A stretch of DNA of 64,000 bases from Exophiala sp. HKRS030 (taxonomy: Eukaryota; Ascomycota; Eurotiomycetes; Chaetothyriales; Herpotrichiellaceae), in assembly GCA_023897205.1 (NCBI GenBank), contig JAHWDD010000008.1, positions 1,984,001 to 2,048,000 of the forward strand, read 5' to 3'. This document shows positions 22,814 through 39,636 of this stretch, one piece after another. The position numbers were made by a program, and so were the translations under genes. Under the pieces are notes generated by a model. It had not been told where the DNA came from. It was given only the letters and a program-made list of their open reading frames with translations, and ran no database searches. Numbering within the stretch: the stretch's first letter is position 1; each line of letters begins with the position of its first letter.

Positions 22814-24431
22814 TCAGGAGAATTCTTCATCACCGTATTCTGATACGTCAGGGCCTGGCCCTGCCGTTGTTTCGTCGAGCTTGAGATACTCACGAACAAC
22901 GGTAGACTCCAACAATTCAGCTTTCTATTCGACGTTAGTTCTGTCGAAACCCTCTGTCGTGCTTGCTCGTGCTTGACCTTACCTGGATTTCCAATGCCTC
23001 ATATGCTCTTGTCAATATATCCATTTCCAGTCTCCGTAGTCGCCCGATCGTTTGATAGACTGTCCTTCCTATCTGATCTTGGAGTGGGACGGCTTCGAAA
23101 TCTACCTGGCTCTCTGCCAGCTGCTCACCTTGTTCGGCGACCCGTTCCTGGATCATCACTACGGCCCGGAGGAGAAAGACGTCGTGGAGATGGTGCTGAC
23201 GCAAAACAGAATGCAGGTCCGTCGTTTTTAGGTCTTGATCGTTGAACACAGCCTTGAGTTCCGTTGATCCATCCGTGGTTCTCTCCACAAAAAACCCCAG
23301 GCCGTCTTCGTGATTCACACATGCCCACCAGATGTAGGTACTTTCCCATTGTATGTGGTTTGCTTCATCAACGTAAACGCGAACGCCAGGCGCTTCCTGA
23401 GCGAACCGGATTTTGGCCATCTTCAGGGGGTCATCGGAAGGAAAGGACAAACCAAGAAATACTTCTCGCGCACTGCTTGCGTGTTCCTCCAAAAATCCAT
23501 AAGAAAAGATCATTTCGCAAGCCCCACCAACCCCGTACATGATGGTCACCTCATCATCCTGGGTAATGGATCGATCATCCCGGACAACAAGCAAGACTTG
23601 CTCTTGATCATGGTCAACTTCGAATCGTGCATTGTAGCGATCGTCCGAAGCATGGTTGGCCATATCCACCACCGGGACCATTCCAACTCCAGCACCGCGT
23701 GGCAGATCCAAGGCACGAGATCTGTAGAGAGCATCTGCCAATTTCCAGTCGTGGAATTCTAGCTTTCCCGTCAGATCGTCCCACCAAGCTTTCTGACACC
23801 ATTGAATGTTTCTGCTTGCATCCCTGAGGGCATCAAACTCTCTCTCCAGACTCGTCAATTTTTGATCCAAAGCGGCGGATAGTGATGTCCCAAAGAGCAA
23901 GTCCCGTTCATCCGGTGTGTAAAAGGTGGGAAACCCGGGGATTTCCTTAGGGAGGAATTTGACGTAGTCGGTAAAAGGACCATGCACTCCAAACCCTTGA
24001 TCCTGCACATTGATCGTCATGCAATATACCAAGAATAGTACCACAACAGCCCGAGGAGTCTGCCATATAAGTCGTACATTAGTCCTGAAGAGATAAGATA
24101 CCACCCACCTTTCGGGCGAGCACGAAAGGGGTTGGCCAAGTTTTGATTATGAGCCTACCTGGAGCATGGGTGGGACAGCCTCAAGTAGCTCCCTTAAGAA
24201 CTTGTCGCCTTTTGCGTGCTGTTCGACTCGCTCCTTGGATAAGAGCAGATCCAGAGGGACTTTCAGAAGGACTTCGCCAGGTCCATGAGTGGACTTGGCC
24301 ACCAACCCTCCTCCTTTGTCAGTTCCATCTGGAGCAAGAATATGTGTCTCTACAGCGGTATCTATGAGCTTGACTTGATTCAATTGTGACCAAGCATAGA
24401 GGTTTTCGAGTGGCATTGATTCATTCCGCAT
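22814..24431 (-). CDS. SET-domain protein, Rubisco-LSMT-type lysine methyltransferase
   Basis: Probable protein-lysine methyltransferase using S-adenosylmethionine. Exons are 24431-24159, 24059-22983 and 22924-22814, giving 486 residues. The introns are 99 and 58 bases. The split SET domain starts with GGLVAKSTHGPGEVLLKVP at about residues 40-60. It continues, after a helical insert, with VPVVDMANHA (the NH of the SET core), then DEVTIMYGVGGACEMIFSYGFLEE with the catalytic-tyrosine region. A LSMT-like substrate-binding C-terminus follows. Ignoring the last splice would end the protein at 22935 with an odd tail; the spliced end KAELLESTVVREYLK fits this family, so I prefer it. The substrate is unknown; related yeast enzymes modify ribosomal and translation proteins. 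The frame is intact. Confidence 0.87.
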
Positions 24432-26509
24432 AGCTGGGTATCAGAAAAAAAATAGGAAAGTGGTGTTGACTAGTGCAAGGCTCTGCTCTGTTGAGATTTG
24501 CTAACGAATGAACTTGACAGGGTCAGTACAGTGACTTGTCTGACGGGCTTGGAAATACAATCACGTGATCCTAAAGGCTTGAAAAGGACGAAATGAGACC
24601 AAAATCCCAGTCTGACCATTGAATTATCTCCCACTGAACAAACACCCACGGATAGCGTCACAGCGTTCTATCGACTCCCAACCATAGGCACTCTGACGGA
24701 GAAAACCTGCGAGATACATTGTTCGACTGCTACTCCTTTGAAGGCTCTTGAAGTTGAATGTTGAATGTGAAGAGCGAGCGCAATCATCGGTTGGGTAGGA
24801 ACGCCACTCAAACTGAAACACGGCGCTCGTACCTGCGGGCTCAACTTTGGTGGCAGGTACTTCATCCACACTCACCACCGAAGTTTCTTTACACATGACC
24901 TCGTCGAGATTTCTCACAATCTCCGTGGCTGCATCACCACGAATCTGAGCTCCAAGACTCAAAACTTCTTCAATGACAAGCCTGCGAACCAAGTCATCTC
25001 AACCGTAACGTTGTTCAGGCTTTTGGGTATGTACTCCAGGTCTCAGAATCTAGATCATCAAATTGATGGCCGATCTTTCGATCAACGCATCACAAGGAAG
25101 TCCCTGGAGGTGCCTGGAGGTGCCTGGAGGTGACTCTTCGGAATAAGGATATGTTTTCCGAGAAGGCCAGTCAAACAACTGTAACACGGCAGGAGGCGTC
25201 AATGTGGAACGATGGACAACCTCTTAGCTTGACGTCAGCCATGAGATCGACATCAGGATTCTCTGAACAGAGAAAGGAAGCGATGCCATCATCCTTGCCA
25301 CTGACAAGCGGGGGGCGTTGCTCCCAGTTCTTCCCCCAGCCCCAAGCTCTTCAAAACCTCGCCACGATTGGCTTGACTTTGAAAATTCACCGAAGGAGAC
25401 GAGCGTTGAGACTATTCCGAGTCCCAAGCGGCCATGACTGGCTTATTTTGAGTTGCCCCGAGCCCCCTCTTCCCCACGAAAATGGAATTCTGTACACCAA
25501 TCAACGTGTGCACGCATCCACGAGGTACAGTAGCTCTACGGAGTACATGCTGAGCTGGCGTCCGGCTTTCTCTAGGTAAAATTTGTCAGGTTGAGACTGG
25601 CGATGTATTTTGAGCCCAAAGCCAAAAGATAATCCGTCAGCTTCCAATGAAGGGTGCTCGTTCTTTTTGACTGTAAAGCTCTACAGGCTACAACAACATA
25701 ACTCTGCAGGTCGACCCGGTTCACTATCTGGAACAGCGAGAGTCTGATGGCTTGCTCAGCACTGGAACTCGGGAATGAAGCTTTCGCGGGAAGCAAGCCC
25801 TGCTTTTGCACAGACCGCTTTTGGTCAAGTTCCATGGATGAACATGCAATTGTTACATGAATGCTGAACCACATTCTGGCTCGGCTCCCTTATCTCATCG
25901 TCACTTTTGAGACTCGCCGGCATTTCTGCATCCCGTGGCCCATCCCGATCCCTACTCCCTGGAGTCGTATTGGATTCCTCGATACATCACAATCTACTGA
26001 GGCCATCTCATCCCCCACAGTGTCACAGAAGGCATGACCATCTTGATTGCTCACTCTCGACCTATCTCCGCAATACCCTGCACTTTGGGCAAAAATGATT
26101 GCATACAAAATGTCGGGACAGTATCTACCCGCCAATTTCGCATTGAATTACGGTAGCGACGTGTCAACATGGGCTTGCTCGGTTTCAAACCGTTCATGGA
26201 TTCCCGATCCCTGGTGTACTTTCTGCATTAGTGTGGCGGGCGGGACTATCTCAAAGTCATTCATCGCGGAACCGTCAAAACAGCCAGCGAAGCAAGTCTG
26301 GTGACATCTGATGGCAACAACTTTGCAGGCGTGGATTTCTGGAGATCTTTTCGGTCTACCATCTCCACACCTTGTGAGATGGGTGAATGCGATTCGTTCA
26401 AGGTATCCCAACTGAGAAATGCGTCGTCGTGGATTCTCCAATTGATTCAAATGTGGTCTTCTACACCTGCGTGAAGCCCCGGAACACAACACATGAGTAT
26501 GCTTTAGAG
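24432..26509. other. 2.1 kb intergenic region
   Basis: No gene is supported. Open frames at 24624-24992, 25130-25579, 25572-25874 and 26047-26304 lack domains and several lack an ATG. It holds the promoter of the SET gene and the 3' side of the beta-galactosidase gene. Confidence 0.5.
25103..25132. repeat. Decanucleotide tandem repeat, three copies
   Basis: CCTGGAGGTG is repeated three times exactly, head to tail, in non-coding sequence. Confidence 0.9.
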
Positions 26510-30687
<4,178 letters not shown>

Positions 30688-31846
30688 CGTGACTGAATCG
30701 CGAAATCTATCTGACTTTCAAAGAGAAGGAATGAATTGACACTTGAACGATTGCTTGACTGGATGGTGTGATTGCACAGCTGGGCCCCTCTTCGCGTCGG
30801 TGATGGCTTTGGACAGGAGTCAGGACATGAGGACAGTGATGTGTTGGCTAGACATGATCGAGGCAGTCTACGAGACAGAGCTTAGGGCCATGGGGAGAGG
30901 GTGAGAGTTCTGTCATATACCGTACATCAACTGGCGCAAGGGCTGAAGTGTGCATGTCGGTATGACTATGTTGGAAAGCTGACGTTCGTATAGCACGATT
31001 TTTGGAGTCAAGGGTGGAATTCCACAATGCGGGGTTGATGCAAGGCTGAAACATCCTTGAAAGATACTGTGGGCCTGTTAGCGTCTCTCATTATGTGCTT
31101 ACATAACTACCGCGTAGCGAAGACAGCCACTAGCCTCTAGGTGTCCCACGAGGAGGATAGAGTTATTATATGCGGAGGATAGATGTACGAAAGCACGGAT
31201 AGACGCTCGTGGGGCCGAGATGGAATACGTTCAGCTTGCCGACTAGAAGCAGTACTGATCACCTATAGGCGAGAAATCTAGGAGATCTTGGTCGCATCCA
31301 TTACGTGGCGATGGATCGCTCGCACCCCAATTTTACACAAGATAATCTTTTCCACATATCGATTCGATCAGCGAATATGGAAGACATGGTCGCAGTATTG
31401 ATTGTCAGGATTATCAGAAATCAGTCTACACAAAAGCCGATTTGCATTAGCATCACCCTGCGAATTCCAACCTCCATCGCAATAGATTTCTCTCGTCCTG
31501 GTTAGATCACAAGCAATTATCAACGGAGATATCCAAAGATCCGACGAGCTTTGAATTTTGATATATCCTCCTGACAGTCTTTGGGAACCATTCCAGGTAA
31601 GACTGACATTCATATTTCCAACATCCTCAATCTTTCCCCACTCTATCAATCTTACATAGCCAATCCACGCATGAAAGCGACTTCCGACTGGAGGACTCAC
31701 CAAAACATCCGTCCATGCTTCAAAGAAAAGGCACAACAAAAGAGAACTGATAGACTAGACGTCAACGTCGGTAGTCAACATGCAAAACAAAATGTTACAA
31801 AATCATGTCGTATAGAAAGCTGGTGCTTCATTGGATGGGAAGAGCT
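30688..31846. other. Intergenic region between beta-galactosidase and the SUN gene
   Basis: No gene is supported. It contains the beta-galactosidase promoter and the 3' region of the SUN gene. The frame at 31368-31739 has no domain. Confidence 0.55.
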
Positions 31847-33203
31847 TTAGTCGGTAATAACATAGGTGGCTGTGCCTGAGATAATCGCGACCTGTGGTGA
31901 TCATGTCAGCAAGAGGGTATAAGAAAAGGGTTCGAGAAGTGGAATAACTTACAGTGCATCCTTGAGCATTGCATCCAGTGGCGCCACAATATTGACCATT
32001 TGAATACTTGCATGTGCCAGATAGATTGCCTTGTATCTCAACGGTTCCTGAATACTTTGCATCGGTGGTGGGAGAATTTTGGAAGATGGAAAGCCAGGTT
32101 TTGCCATCTTTGGCACCAACACCAAAATTGATGGGAGCGTAATTGCCCAAAGGCTTACTAGGAGTGCCCCATTGACAAGCATCGGAAGCACCATAGCCGA
32201 TAGGGTTGAGATAGTACTGAGCCGATGTAGATTGTCCTTGCCAGACATAATAAGCTGCGGCATCTGGAACTGTCAATTCATTGGTTTGACCGGGTTGAAG
32301 TTCAACGGGAATGGTTTCGGACTCGGTGCCAGGATAATCGGTACGGCAGATGGAGACAGTTCCACTGGCCTTGTTCGTGGCTTGTACTCCTCCGACACCA
32401 GGAATGCAGAGTTTGGTGGAGAGAGCACTGTTGGTGAGATAAAGTTTTCCACCTGAGCAAGAAAGTCCACCAACAGATTGACCGGTGGAACCCTGAGTTG
32501 AAGGCCATTGAGATTTTTGATAGCCAGGAGGGCAAGCATAGGAGCACATGGAGCCCTCCTTACAAGTATCTCCGCTAACACCAGTGACAATGTGATTGAC
32601 ATATCCTCCAGAAATAGTCACGGCCTGCAGACCTGACCAACCACCCATGTTGAGATAACTGATGGCTATAGCACCATAAGCCGAAGGGAAAGTGTCACAG
32701 CTGAGAGTTCCATCGGGGAAATCGGCATTGAGACCAGTGCCACTGGATGAAACTGTGGTGCCGCTGGAGGCAGCAGAGGATTGGGCAGCAGCTGTTGTGG
32801 TAGTGGTGGTCGACCATCCGGTGGCGGCAGCCCAAGTGGACGATGGGACTTGGAAGAATTCGGCAGCTTTCGAGTTTGTCGACGCAGCAGTCGTGGTGGT
32901 GGTTGATGGAGCCGTAGATGAGCTCGCTGTAGTGGTGGACGACGAAGTCGAAGTTGAAGCGCAAACACCTGGATCCACTCCATCGATAAATTTCAGTTCG
33001 TTTTCCTGGAGACCCTTGCAAACCTCTGCGGCTGAAATTTCCTCGCCATCCAAGATGTATTTGTAGGCTGTAGGACCTGGGGCCCAAGCGGTCTTGGTGA
33101 CATCTCGTTTATGCTCGTGCAAGTGTCGATGAGCATGGTTGTGAGGTTGAGCAAGGACAACCGAAGCCGAGACAACGGTCAAGGCAATTGAAGAGAGCCT
33201 CAT
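31847..33203 (-). CDS. SUN-family (GH132) secreted cell-wall protein
   Basis: Members (yeast SIM1/UTH1/SUN4, Aspergillus Sun1) are secreted beta-glucan-modifying proteins needed for cell separation and wall shape. Exon 1 is 33203-31953 and exon 2 is 31891-31847, giving 431 residues. The 61-base intron has gtaagt/cacag ends. The N-terminus MRLSSIALTVVSASVVLAQ is a signal peptide. It is followed by a His-rich HNHAHRHLHEHKR stretch ending in a KR Kex2-like site, then a long Ser/Thr-rich O-glycosylation linker at about 85-160. The conserved Cys-rich SUN domain runs from about residue 170 (FPDGTLSCDTFPSAYGA, YLNMGGWSG) to the end (GATGCNAQGCT, then AIISGTATYVITD). The spliced end restores the usual SUN C-terminus. 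The frame is intact. Confidence 0.93.
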
Positions 33204-33820
33204 GGCGATTGAGATGGCAGAAACCGAAAGTCAGGTCTATCAAAGACTGTGCGAGTTAACGAGAGTGTTAAGTGAAATTGATGGTTCCGACAATAGACGG
33301 GTCTACATGGCAATGTGTTAGTTTCCTTTGTGACCTGTATAGCATTGTTCGCAGGGAGGGATAGAGGGACAAAGATGCTGGGGATCGTGTGACCGTTCGC
33401 AGGAGGGTATAGCAGGACATACAAAGCCGTAGACTCATATGATCCAAATGGTGTGGAATGTTGTAACAGGGTCTTTGCGTTTGATCTTGGATTCAAGGGA
33501 GGAAACGAGGTTGGCGGTGGAAGTACAGGATCAACTGTGCTGGTGCCGGTGCTGGAGGTCGCTTGGAGTCGCTGGCGACGGATTGTAAAGGAATGGAACG
33601 AGAGAAAAGTCTCTCTGGTTAATGAGCGTATAAGGATGGAGGACAAAAAACAGATAAAGAGCGTGGAGCAGACGATGGACAGGATTGTGTTGTGGTAAAA
33701 TGAATGTGAAGAAGCGCAGTTTGAAGGTGGATGGTTGTTATGGGAAAGGGGACGATTTGGCGTAGAAGCTGGGCTGGGCAACTCGGGGCGGGTACCTTAC
33801 AGTAGGGAACCTCGCTAACT

Positions 33821-33834
33821 AACTTAGCTAAGTT
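33821..33834. promoter_or_regulatory. Perfect 14-base palindrome upstream of the SUN gene
   Basis: AACTTAGCTAAGTT is its own reverse complement and lies 618 bases upstream of the SUN start codon. A related TTAGC/GCTAA arrangement recurs near 36165-36195. Palindromes of this kind can bind dimeric regulators, but no factor is assigned. Confidence 0.35.
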
Positions 33835-36212
33835 GGTGGGTGGATGGGGTTGCGTTGCGTTGCGTTGCGGTACGTTGCGCGGTGCAGTGGTTGTGGGTGG
33901 TGGAATGGTGCAGTGGTGCTGTGGTGCAGTGGTACTCCACGAATCCACGCCCAAGGAAAGTGTTGCGGAGGCATGACTCAACCAGGAACAGGCCTAGTTA
34001 GAGCTTAGAGCCCGAGGAGCCCCATTGGAGCTTCCATTGGCCGGGAGGCTTGGGGGGGAGCCACAGTGCCACTGTATCTGCCACAAAGGAACTTGGAAGA
34101 TCCTGGAGCGCCATTCCTGTGAGTACAGGGGCACCCCTTGTTTCTCACTGACGAACAGAGTGCGTGAGTGCCTCGTAGCTGCCTGGGGGTAAAGAGAGGG
34201 GGACGGGCCCCTCGGCCCTGGTCTAGCTTCAATTGGACCAAAACCCTGTTAGGGTCACGGGTGTCTGTCATGCTTGGACGTTGGTAGGCAGGTGGGAGGC
34301 ACCTGGTAGGTGCTTGGTAGGCGACGGCAGATCACACAGTGTCACAGAGGCCAATGCATTTATCTCAAAAAGAGATTGCATTTTCTAGTCTCCACACATC
34401 CTCCATTCCTAACCCCAATACCTTCTAGGCTTCTGGCAAGCACTGTCCCTTTTGACCTCGTCGACGCCTGTCATTGGTGACTATCGACAACAGAGAATTC
34501 GACCATCAAGGCCGGCGACAATCGTTTCTCTCAACATCTAGCAACCGAGAGTGGATGGTCGTTATCGAGCCACGAACTGTGTGGTTCGAGACCACTGGCC
34601 TTTTTCACCAACTAATCATTGATATACGTATGTACAGATATGTCCTCGTCATCCCTCACTCACAACAACAAGAACAAGACCATCATTTAATTTCGACAGA
34701 ATCGTCTTGATGAATATCAGTGCAAGATAAGAATGCAGCTCAATTTTGATCCACCCCGCATCACATTCGCTTGACCATTTGCCGAGAAGTTGGTGGATGA
34801 ATTCTCGAGTGTCAATTACCTTGGTGTCCAGGTCATTTTCTCTTGTGCCATGCTATGGAGTCACGGGAGTCACGAGAATCACGAGAGTATGCTACTCCTT
34901 CGGTTGGTGCCCGTACTATGAAGACTTTTCTTTCCTTGACTGTTCTGGACTGACTTCAGCATTGCTGCTGACGTGGATCTGGACAGCCACTTCTGCACAT
35001 CCGTTGACGCCTATCAGGACGTGGTGGTCATGGCTTTTGATGCAAGATGGCTCTTGCGGTGAGGGTGACACCAGAAGCACAGCATCGCGTTCTGTCCTCC
35101 TTAGCCATCAGCTAGGGACGACAGGTACACCGCCTTCAAGTCAAAAAGAATCGGCGATGATGGTTATCGAATGAAATCATCAGACCATCTATTGAGACTT
35201 CCGAATGGATGCATCAGCTAGTCATACAACATTTTCGTGTTCCGCACGTGCAGGGCCTTGTTATGTTGAACAAAAGCACATGTTTCGCAGACCCGACGAC
35301 GGAGGTTTGTCTGATGGTTGACCTCCACCGTACAGAAAGACCGAGAGTGGCAGTGACGACGACATCCCATAGGTTTGCAAGCATGAGCAAGGTACCGAGT
35401 AGATATATATGGGGACCGGATGCAATGACTCCATAGCTAAGATTCGTGAGCCGTGACACATGGGGCGTGGCAAGGTTACGATGACAAGGGCAGGCTTATG
35501 CATACGTAACGACACCCGCAAAAGGGGCCAAAAGGGCTGAGTCTGCACCTACCACCACCAGCTACCACCTCCGCCCACCGAGGGCTTAGGCTGCTAGGCC
35601 GAGGGGCCTCCGAGCCCTACCAACGAGTAAGGAGTTCCTGGTAGGTGCCTGGCCCTACAGGCTACACTTGCACGCTTGGATTAAGCATCTTTCAACAATC
35701 AGCCACACAGATCCATGATGATGTCGTACATATAATCCGTATATGCAACAATGAAGCCACATAGATGATGACCTTGGTAGAAAACCTACCTACAGATAGT
35801 GGTTGGTAATTGCATAGGCACTCAATGCCATTGTACAGAGTCCCTGATGAGCCTAAGCAAGTGACCGCTGAAGTGTACAGTCAAACGCTTGAAGCCTAGG
35901 TAGTTTAGGTAGGTAGGTAGATCTCTAGGTAATCCCCAACAGCATCACCTTGTATCCCCATGCCCCAATCGCAACCTACTCAGGCACCTGCTAGGTATGT
36001 ACCTAAGTACATAAGTACAAGGCAGACTGAAGACCACCCATACTCACTCTCGACTTCAACAGTGCAGAGTCAACGGACAAGAACATGATAAAGCACAATC
36101 TACTCGCCAGGGCAAGTATCAAGTGCCTCCCCTGACAAGGCGCCAACCCATGTCCCCTCCCTAGTTAGCTAATTACTTTTTTGCTAAGTTAGCATCGTCC
36201 CGCCCTGGGCTG

Positions 36213-36237
36213 ATCCTGATCCTGATCCTGATCCTGA
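36213..36237. repeat. Hexanucleotide repeat (GATCCT)n
   Basis: About four copies of GATCCT lie in the gene-free region, followed by CTACCACACCT-like units to about 36270. Confidence 0.8.
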
Positions 36238-37410
36238 GCCTACCACGCCTACCACACCTACCACACCTACTTATGTAAAGTTACCCACTCCCTGATGAAT
36301 CTCGAATCTCGAATCTTGGGCAAATCCAGGCACACCAACCACAACGTGCAGAGCAACCCGAACTCCCGAATTGAATTGAATTGACGGGGGGGGAGCACAC
36401 TTTGTTTTACCAACGAGATTCAGTTCTGACTTCTAAAGCATCAAACTCTCCATGCCACACGCCACACGCCACATCCGCACCACAGCGCACCACAGCACAG
36501 CACAGCACAGAACAGCGCGACACGAGTCCACTTTATTTACCTCCCGAGCATCTAAGTATGTACTCCGTACTCCGTTCTTCCTCCGTACTGTACACACTGT
36601 CCACTCCGAACTCTGTGCATATGTACCTAGGTATGTACTCGGTAGGTCCACGTACACGAACGACACCACGAAAAACGCAAAGGAAATGTCGTGACTTGTT
36701 TCATGTTTCATCTTGCTGGACAATGCCCACCTCCCTGCAATTTGGGCATTTCCGTTGCAGTATGTATGTATGTACGTACAGGCTACAGACTACAGAACTG
36801 AGGGCGCGCGCGAGTCGCTCTATTTTTCATTTTTCCCTTCTTTTGCCTATTTTTCCCCCTTTCCTTTTCCTTTCCGTTTTTGCTTTCGGAAAAAGAGAAA
36901 GAAAAAAAGGTTCCCCACGACTCATATGTAATGGCACGAAGGGTTGAACTCAACAAGTCCAAGTCTCCCGGTGGTGGGCAGTTGTACATACGGAGTACGG
37001 AGTACAGTAGAGTGCACGGTGATGGGGTGGGTGGGTAGCTAGGCACCATGGGAAGAAATCGTGGTGGCTGGGAAATACTCCGTACAGTAATAACTAGAGG
37101 GATCACAGGGATTTACTTGGTAGAACCTACAGTACGGAGAAGCGAAGCCCCTGTTGGCCCCCAAAATGCCACCCACTGACCATCTGTCTGTCCTGCTTGC
37201 TGCTGCGTGTGTACTCCGTATGTATGTACCGGCGCCTAAAGGCTTTAACGTTCGTTCACTCTCCGGCCATCGAGACATACTTTCAAAAAAGGAGAAATGA
37301 CGTGCAGGACGAAACCCTACATGATCACATGATGTACAGTACTGTAAACGGCGTGCCAAGTTGGTAAGAAATATCTCCGAACGATCGTCGTTTGTCCTTT
37401 GACTCGCGGG

Positions 37411-37426
37411 CCCCCCCGGGGGGGGG
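37411..37426. repeat. C7G9 homopolymer palindrome
   Basis: Seven C followed directly by nine G, preceded by GCGGG. It is self-complementary over at least 14 bases and can form a very stable hairpin. The run lengths should be treated with caution, given the signs of homopolymer error elsewhere in the window. Confidence 0.9.
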
Positions 37427-37784
37427 TTATTCGATTTGATTTCGTTTTTCGTCAGCACTTTAACTCGCAAGCCTATCGATCGGTGCGAGGCATTCCGGAC
37501 GATCTCTACAGTACTTAGTCAGAGTTATACGAGACAGGACATGGATTGTGCGATCGATCCAACGTGCAAGGCTGTGTGTGGTTTCTCGAGATCTTCTAGG
37601 GTTGCTTGGGCACATGTGCCCCTCTGGCTTCTCGAGCATTCATGAACACCTACTTCCATTGTTTCATGTTGTAGGTTCATGCTGGGTACTGTACATCTAC
37701 TGTTTGTGCTCCCTATGTATGTACCTATGCTAGGAGTAGGAAGAATGTCACGTGCTTTTCGCTGGTTGATTGGCCAACAATGGT

Positions 37785-37806
37785 TGTTCACGGTTCACGG
37801 TTCACA
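37785..37806. repeat. Heptanucleotide tandem repeat (GGTTCAC)n
   Basis: About three direct copies of GTTCACG/GGTTCAC occur in non-coding DNA. Confidence 0.75.
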
Positions 37807-38626
37807 AGTATAGGAGACCATCATGTGATCACATCTGTCACGTTCACCGATGACCATATGGACAAGACTCTGTACAAACTTTCAAACATATCAGATTAAT
37901 TACGGTTCGCTTGCTTAAACATTTATGTGCATAGTCCAGAAACCCAGCATTTGCCCGCGAGGAATAAATCCCAACATCACTTGAAAATACAATCTCAAGT
38001 TCTCCCTTGCGTACTGATATTTTGTCAGAACGAACTGTCCCCCAAATGGAATCAAACCTCCTCTTCCCAGTAATCACAGCAGATGCACAATGTTATATAA
38101 TCATTCACAAGTCAATCAAGACTTTTCAGACTCCAAAGCTTGACTTCAACAGATTCAGATGCTTCAATAATGCTCGAGGTACAACGGCGCCTTACCGGTT
38201 GTCCCAGACTTTGTCTGGATCATTGCCGAGCGGTCGCCTGTATCTTGCCGTACCTAGGACCAGTATATCATCGCAAGTAATAAGATCTGCCGGAACGAAA
38301 AAGATCGTCATGGTGGGCCTAGCGATAAGCGACGGAAATTCCGTCTCTTTCTTGCCGAGAAGAAGGGTTGTATCTTCCAAATCAACATTTCACCGCCTGC
38401 TCGATTGATCCGTGGTGGTAGTATGCACCTGCTATCACAATTCACATCCCGAGATTATGCCTGGCCACCTTAAATGGTTTGATCAAGGTTGAGGTAATTA
38501 CATTTCTGCAATATCCCTCGATAGCAAACGATATAGTCGGTCGAGATTCCAGATCAAGGAATCCACAATTGTCCCGTCTTTTCCCTCGAGGTGATCATTC
38601 TTTCCCAAGTCACTTGACTTGCTTGA

Positions 38627-39636
38627 TTATCTCTTCTCATGGCTACGCGGGTTGATGGCAAGCACCACGGCCAGACTCGAAATGATCAAAGACCCAGTGA
38701 TGAATGCAATAAGGAAGATGCTTCCTCGGCTAGCTGGGAATTTCCCCTTGATAATCCAATGTTGGGATTCGAAGTAGCGGTGAAAGCCGATAAATAAGAC
38801 AATAATGGATATGCCCAGAAACGTGGCCCCAAGGGCTTTCCTACCGATCGAAGTCTGGCCGCTTTATCTTCAGGTAACTGGAATGCTCCAACTGAACCTG
38901 CATAGCTGGTCTGAACGCCATTCTCATCGACTGGGCCGAGTAGTAGCAGCTGATCCAGAAGCGTAGGCCCGAGAGTAGGTACCGCAGGTGCTGCAGATAT
39001 GTAAGCAGATGCCAGAAGTTCCTGTATGTATGGTAGTAGCTCAGGCGGAAGAGACTGTCCCACAAGAGGTGAGAATGGTATCGTGGATGTTGCTGAATAA
39101 CTCTGCCTCTGACTCTGGACAGAAGTGTTCAGTCGAAACAATTGAGTAATGGCAATGCCTATGCTCGCAAATGCCAGACTTGTCCGAAGCCAGGCTAGAA
39201 ATGTTCTTTCCAATGCCAAATGGTCTCTTGCAACTGATCCCTTGTTTTCTAACGATATTGCTCCGTACTTGTCTGCAAAGCGTCTCCACCAAGACGTTTT
39301 GGACTCCTCGTGTCCATCGGTTTCAGTAGGACTTTTCGGGCTCGGCAAAGGGGCACCGTTGGTTGGTTCGGTATTGTATTGCCTGTTCGCATTCTCGCCC
39401 GCCTCTCGGATGGGTGTTATTTCATCCGGATCCTGAACGTCTTGACGAGAATGAGACATGGGGGAATCTGGTTCGGTATCGGAGTCTGGTTTGGTATCTT
39501 TTGAAAAATGGACAATGGATGGTTTTCTAGAGATTTGAGCTTGAGGTTGGGACGAGATCTCCCCAAGGTTCTGGGTGGGAACATGTCGGTTTTGAGAAGG
39601 CCCAGGCCGCATGCGATCGGAAGATGCTGAAGCCAT
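38627..39636 (-). CDS. DUF202 membrane protein (VTC1/YidH-like), with one frameshift
   Basis: DUF202 proteins are small three-helix membrane proteins; the fungal relatives include the Vtc1 part of vacuolar polyphosphate machinery, but this longer version is functionally unassigned. The ATG at 39636 (MASASSDRMRPG) is used because the frame farther upstream opens only with GTG. The N-terminal 120 residues are polar and Ser/Pro-rich. Then come ARDHLALERTFLAWLRTSLAFASIGIAITQLF (motif split here only for its start and first helix), a Ser-rich loop, and the second and third helices. The frame breaks at CCCC 38827-38830 (GGGG on the coding strand), inside GKPLG. With one more base, the family motifs GATFLGISIIVLFIGFHRYF and GKFPASRGS follow at once and the protein ends at 38627 after about 336 residues. 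Without it, translation ends at 38686 with a non-hydrophobic tail. Confidence 0.82.

Larger units (their letters stand above)
33204..38626. other. 5.4 kb gene-free region rich in simple repeats
   Basis: I find no supportable gene on either strand. The left part is the SUN promoter. The rest has many short direct and inverted repeats: GCGTT and GTGGT tracts at 33848-33930, CCTGAT repeats near 36210, TACGGAGTAC elements at 36550-37220, a C7G9 block at 37411-37426, and many TAGGTAGG/CCTACC motifs at 35560-36010. The open frame at 38007-38408 has a partly protein-like composition but no recognisable family. Confidence 0.55.

Noticed and set aside
24624..24998. 122-codon minus-strand open frame
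   Set aside because: It has no ATG, is closed by a stop just upstream of its TTG, has no recognisable family and no clear splice partners.
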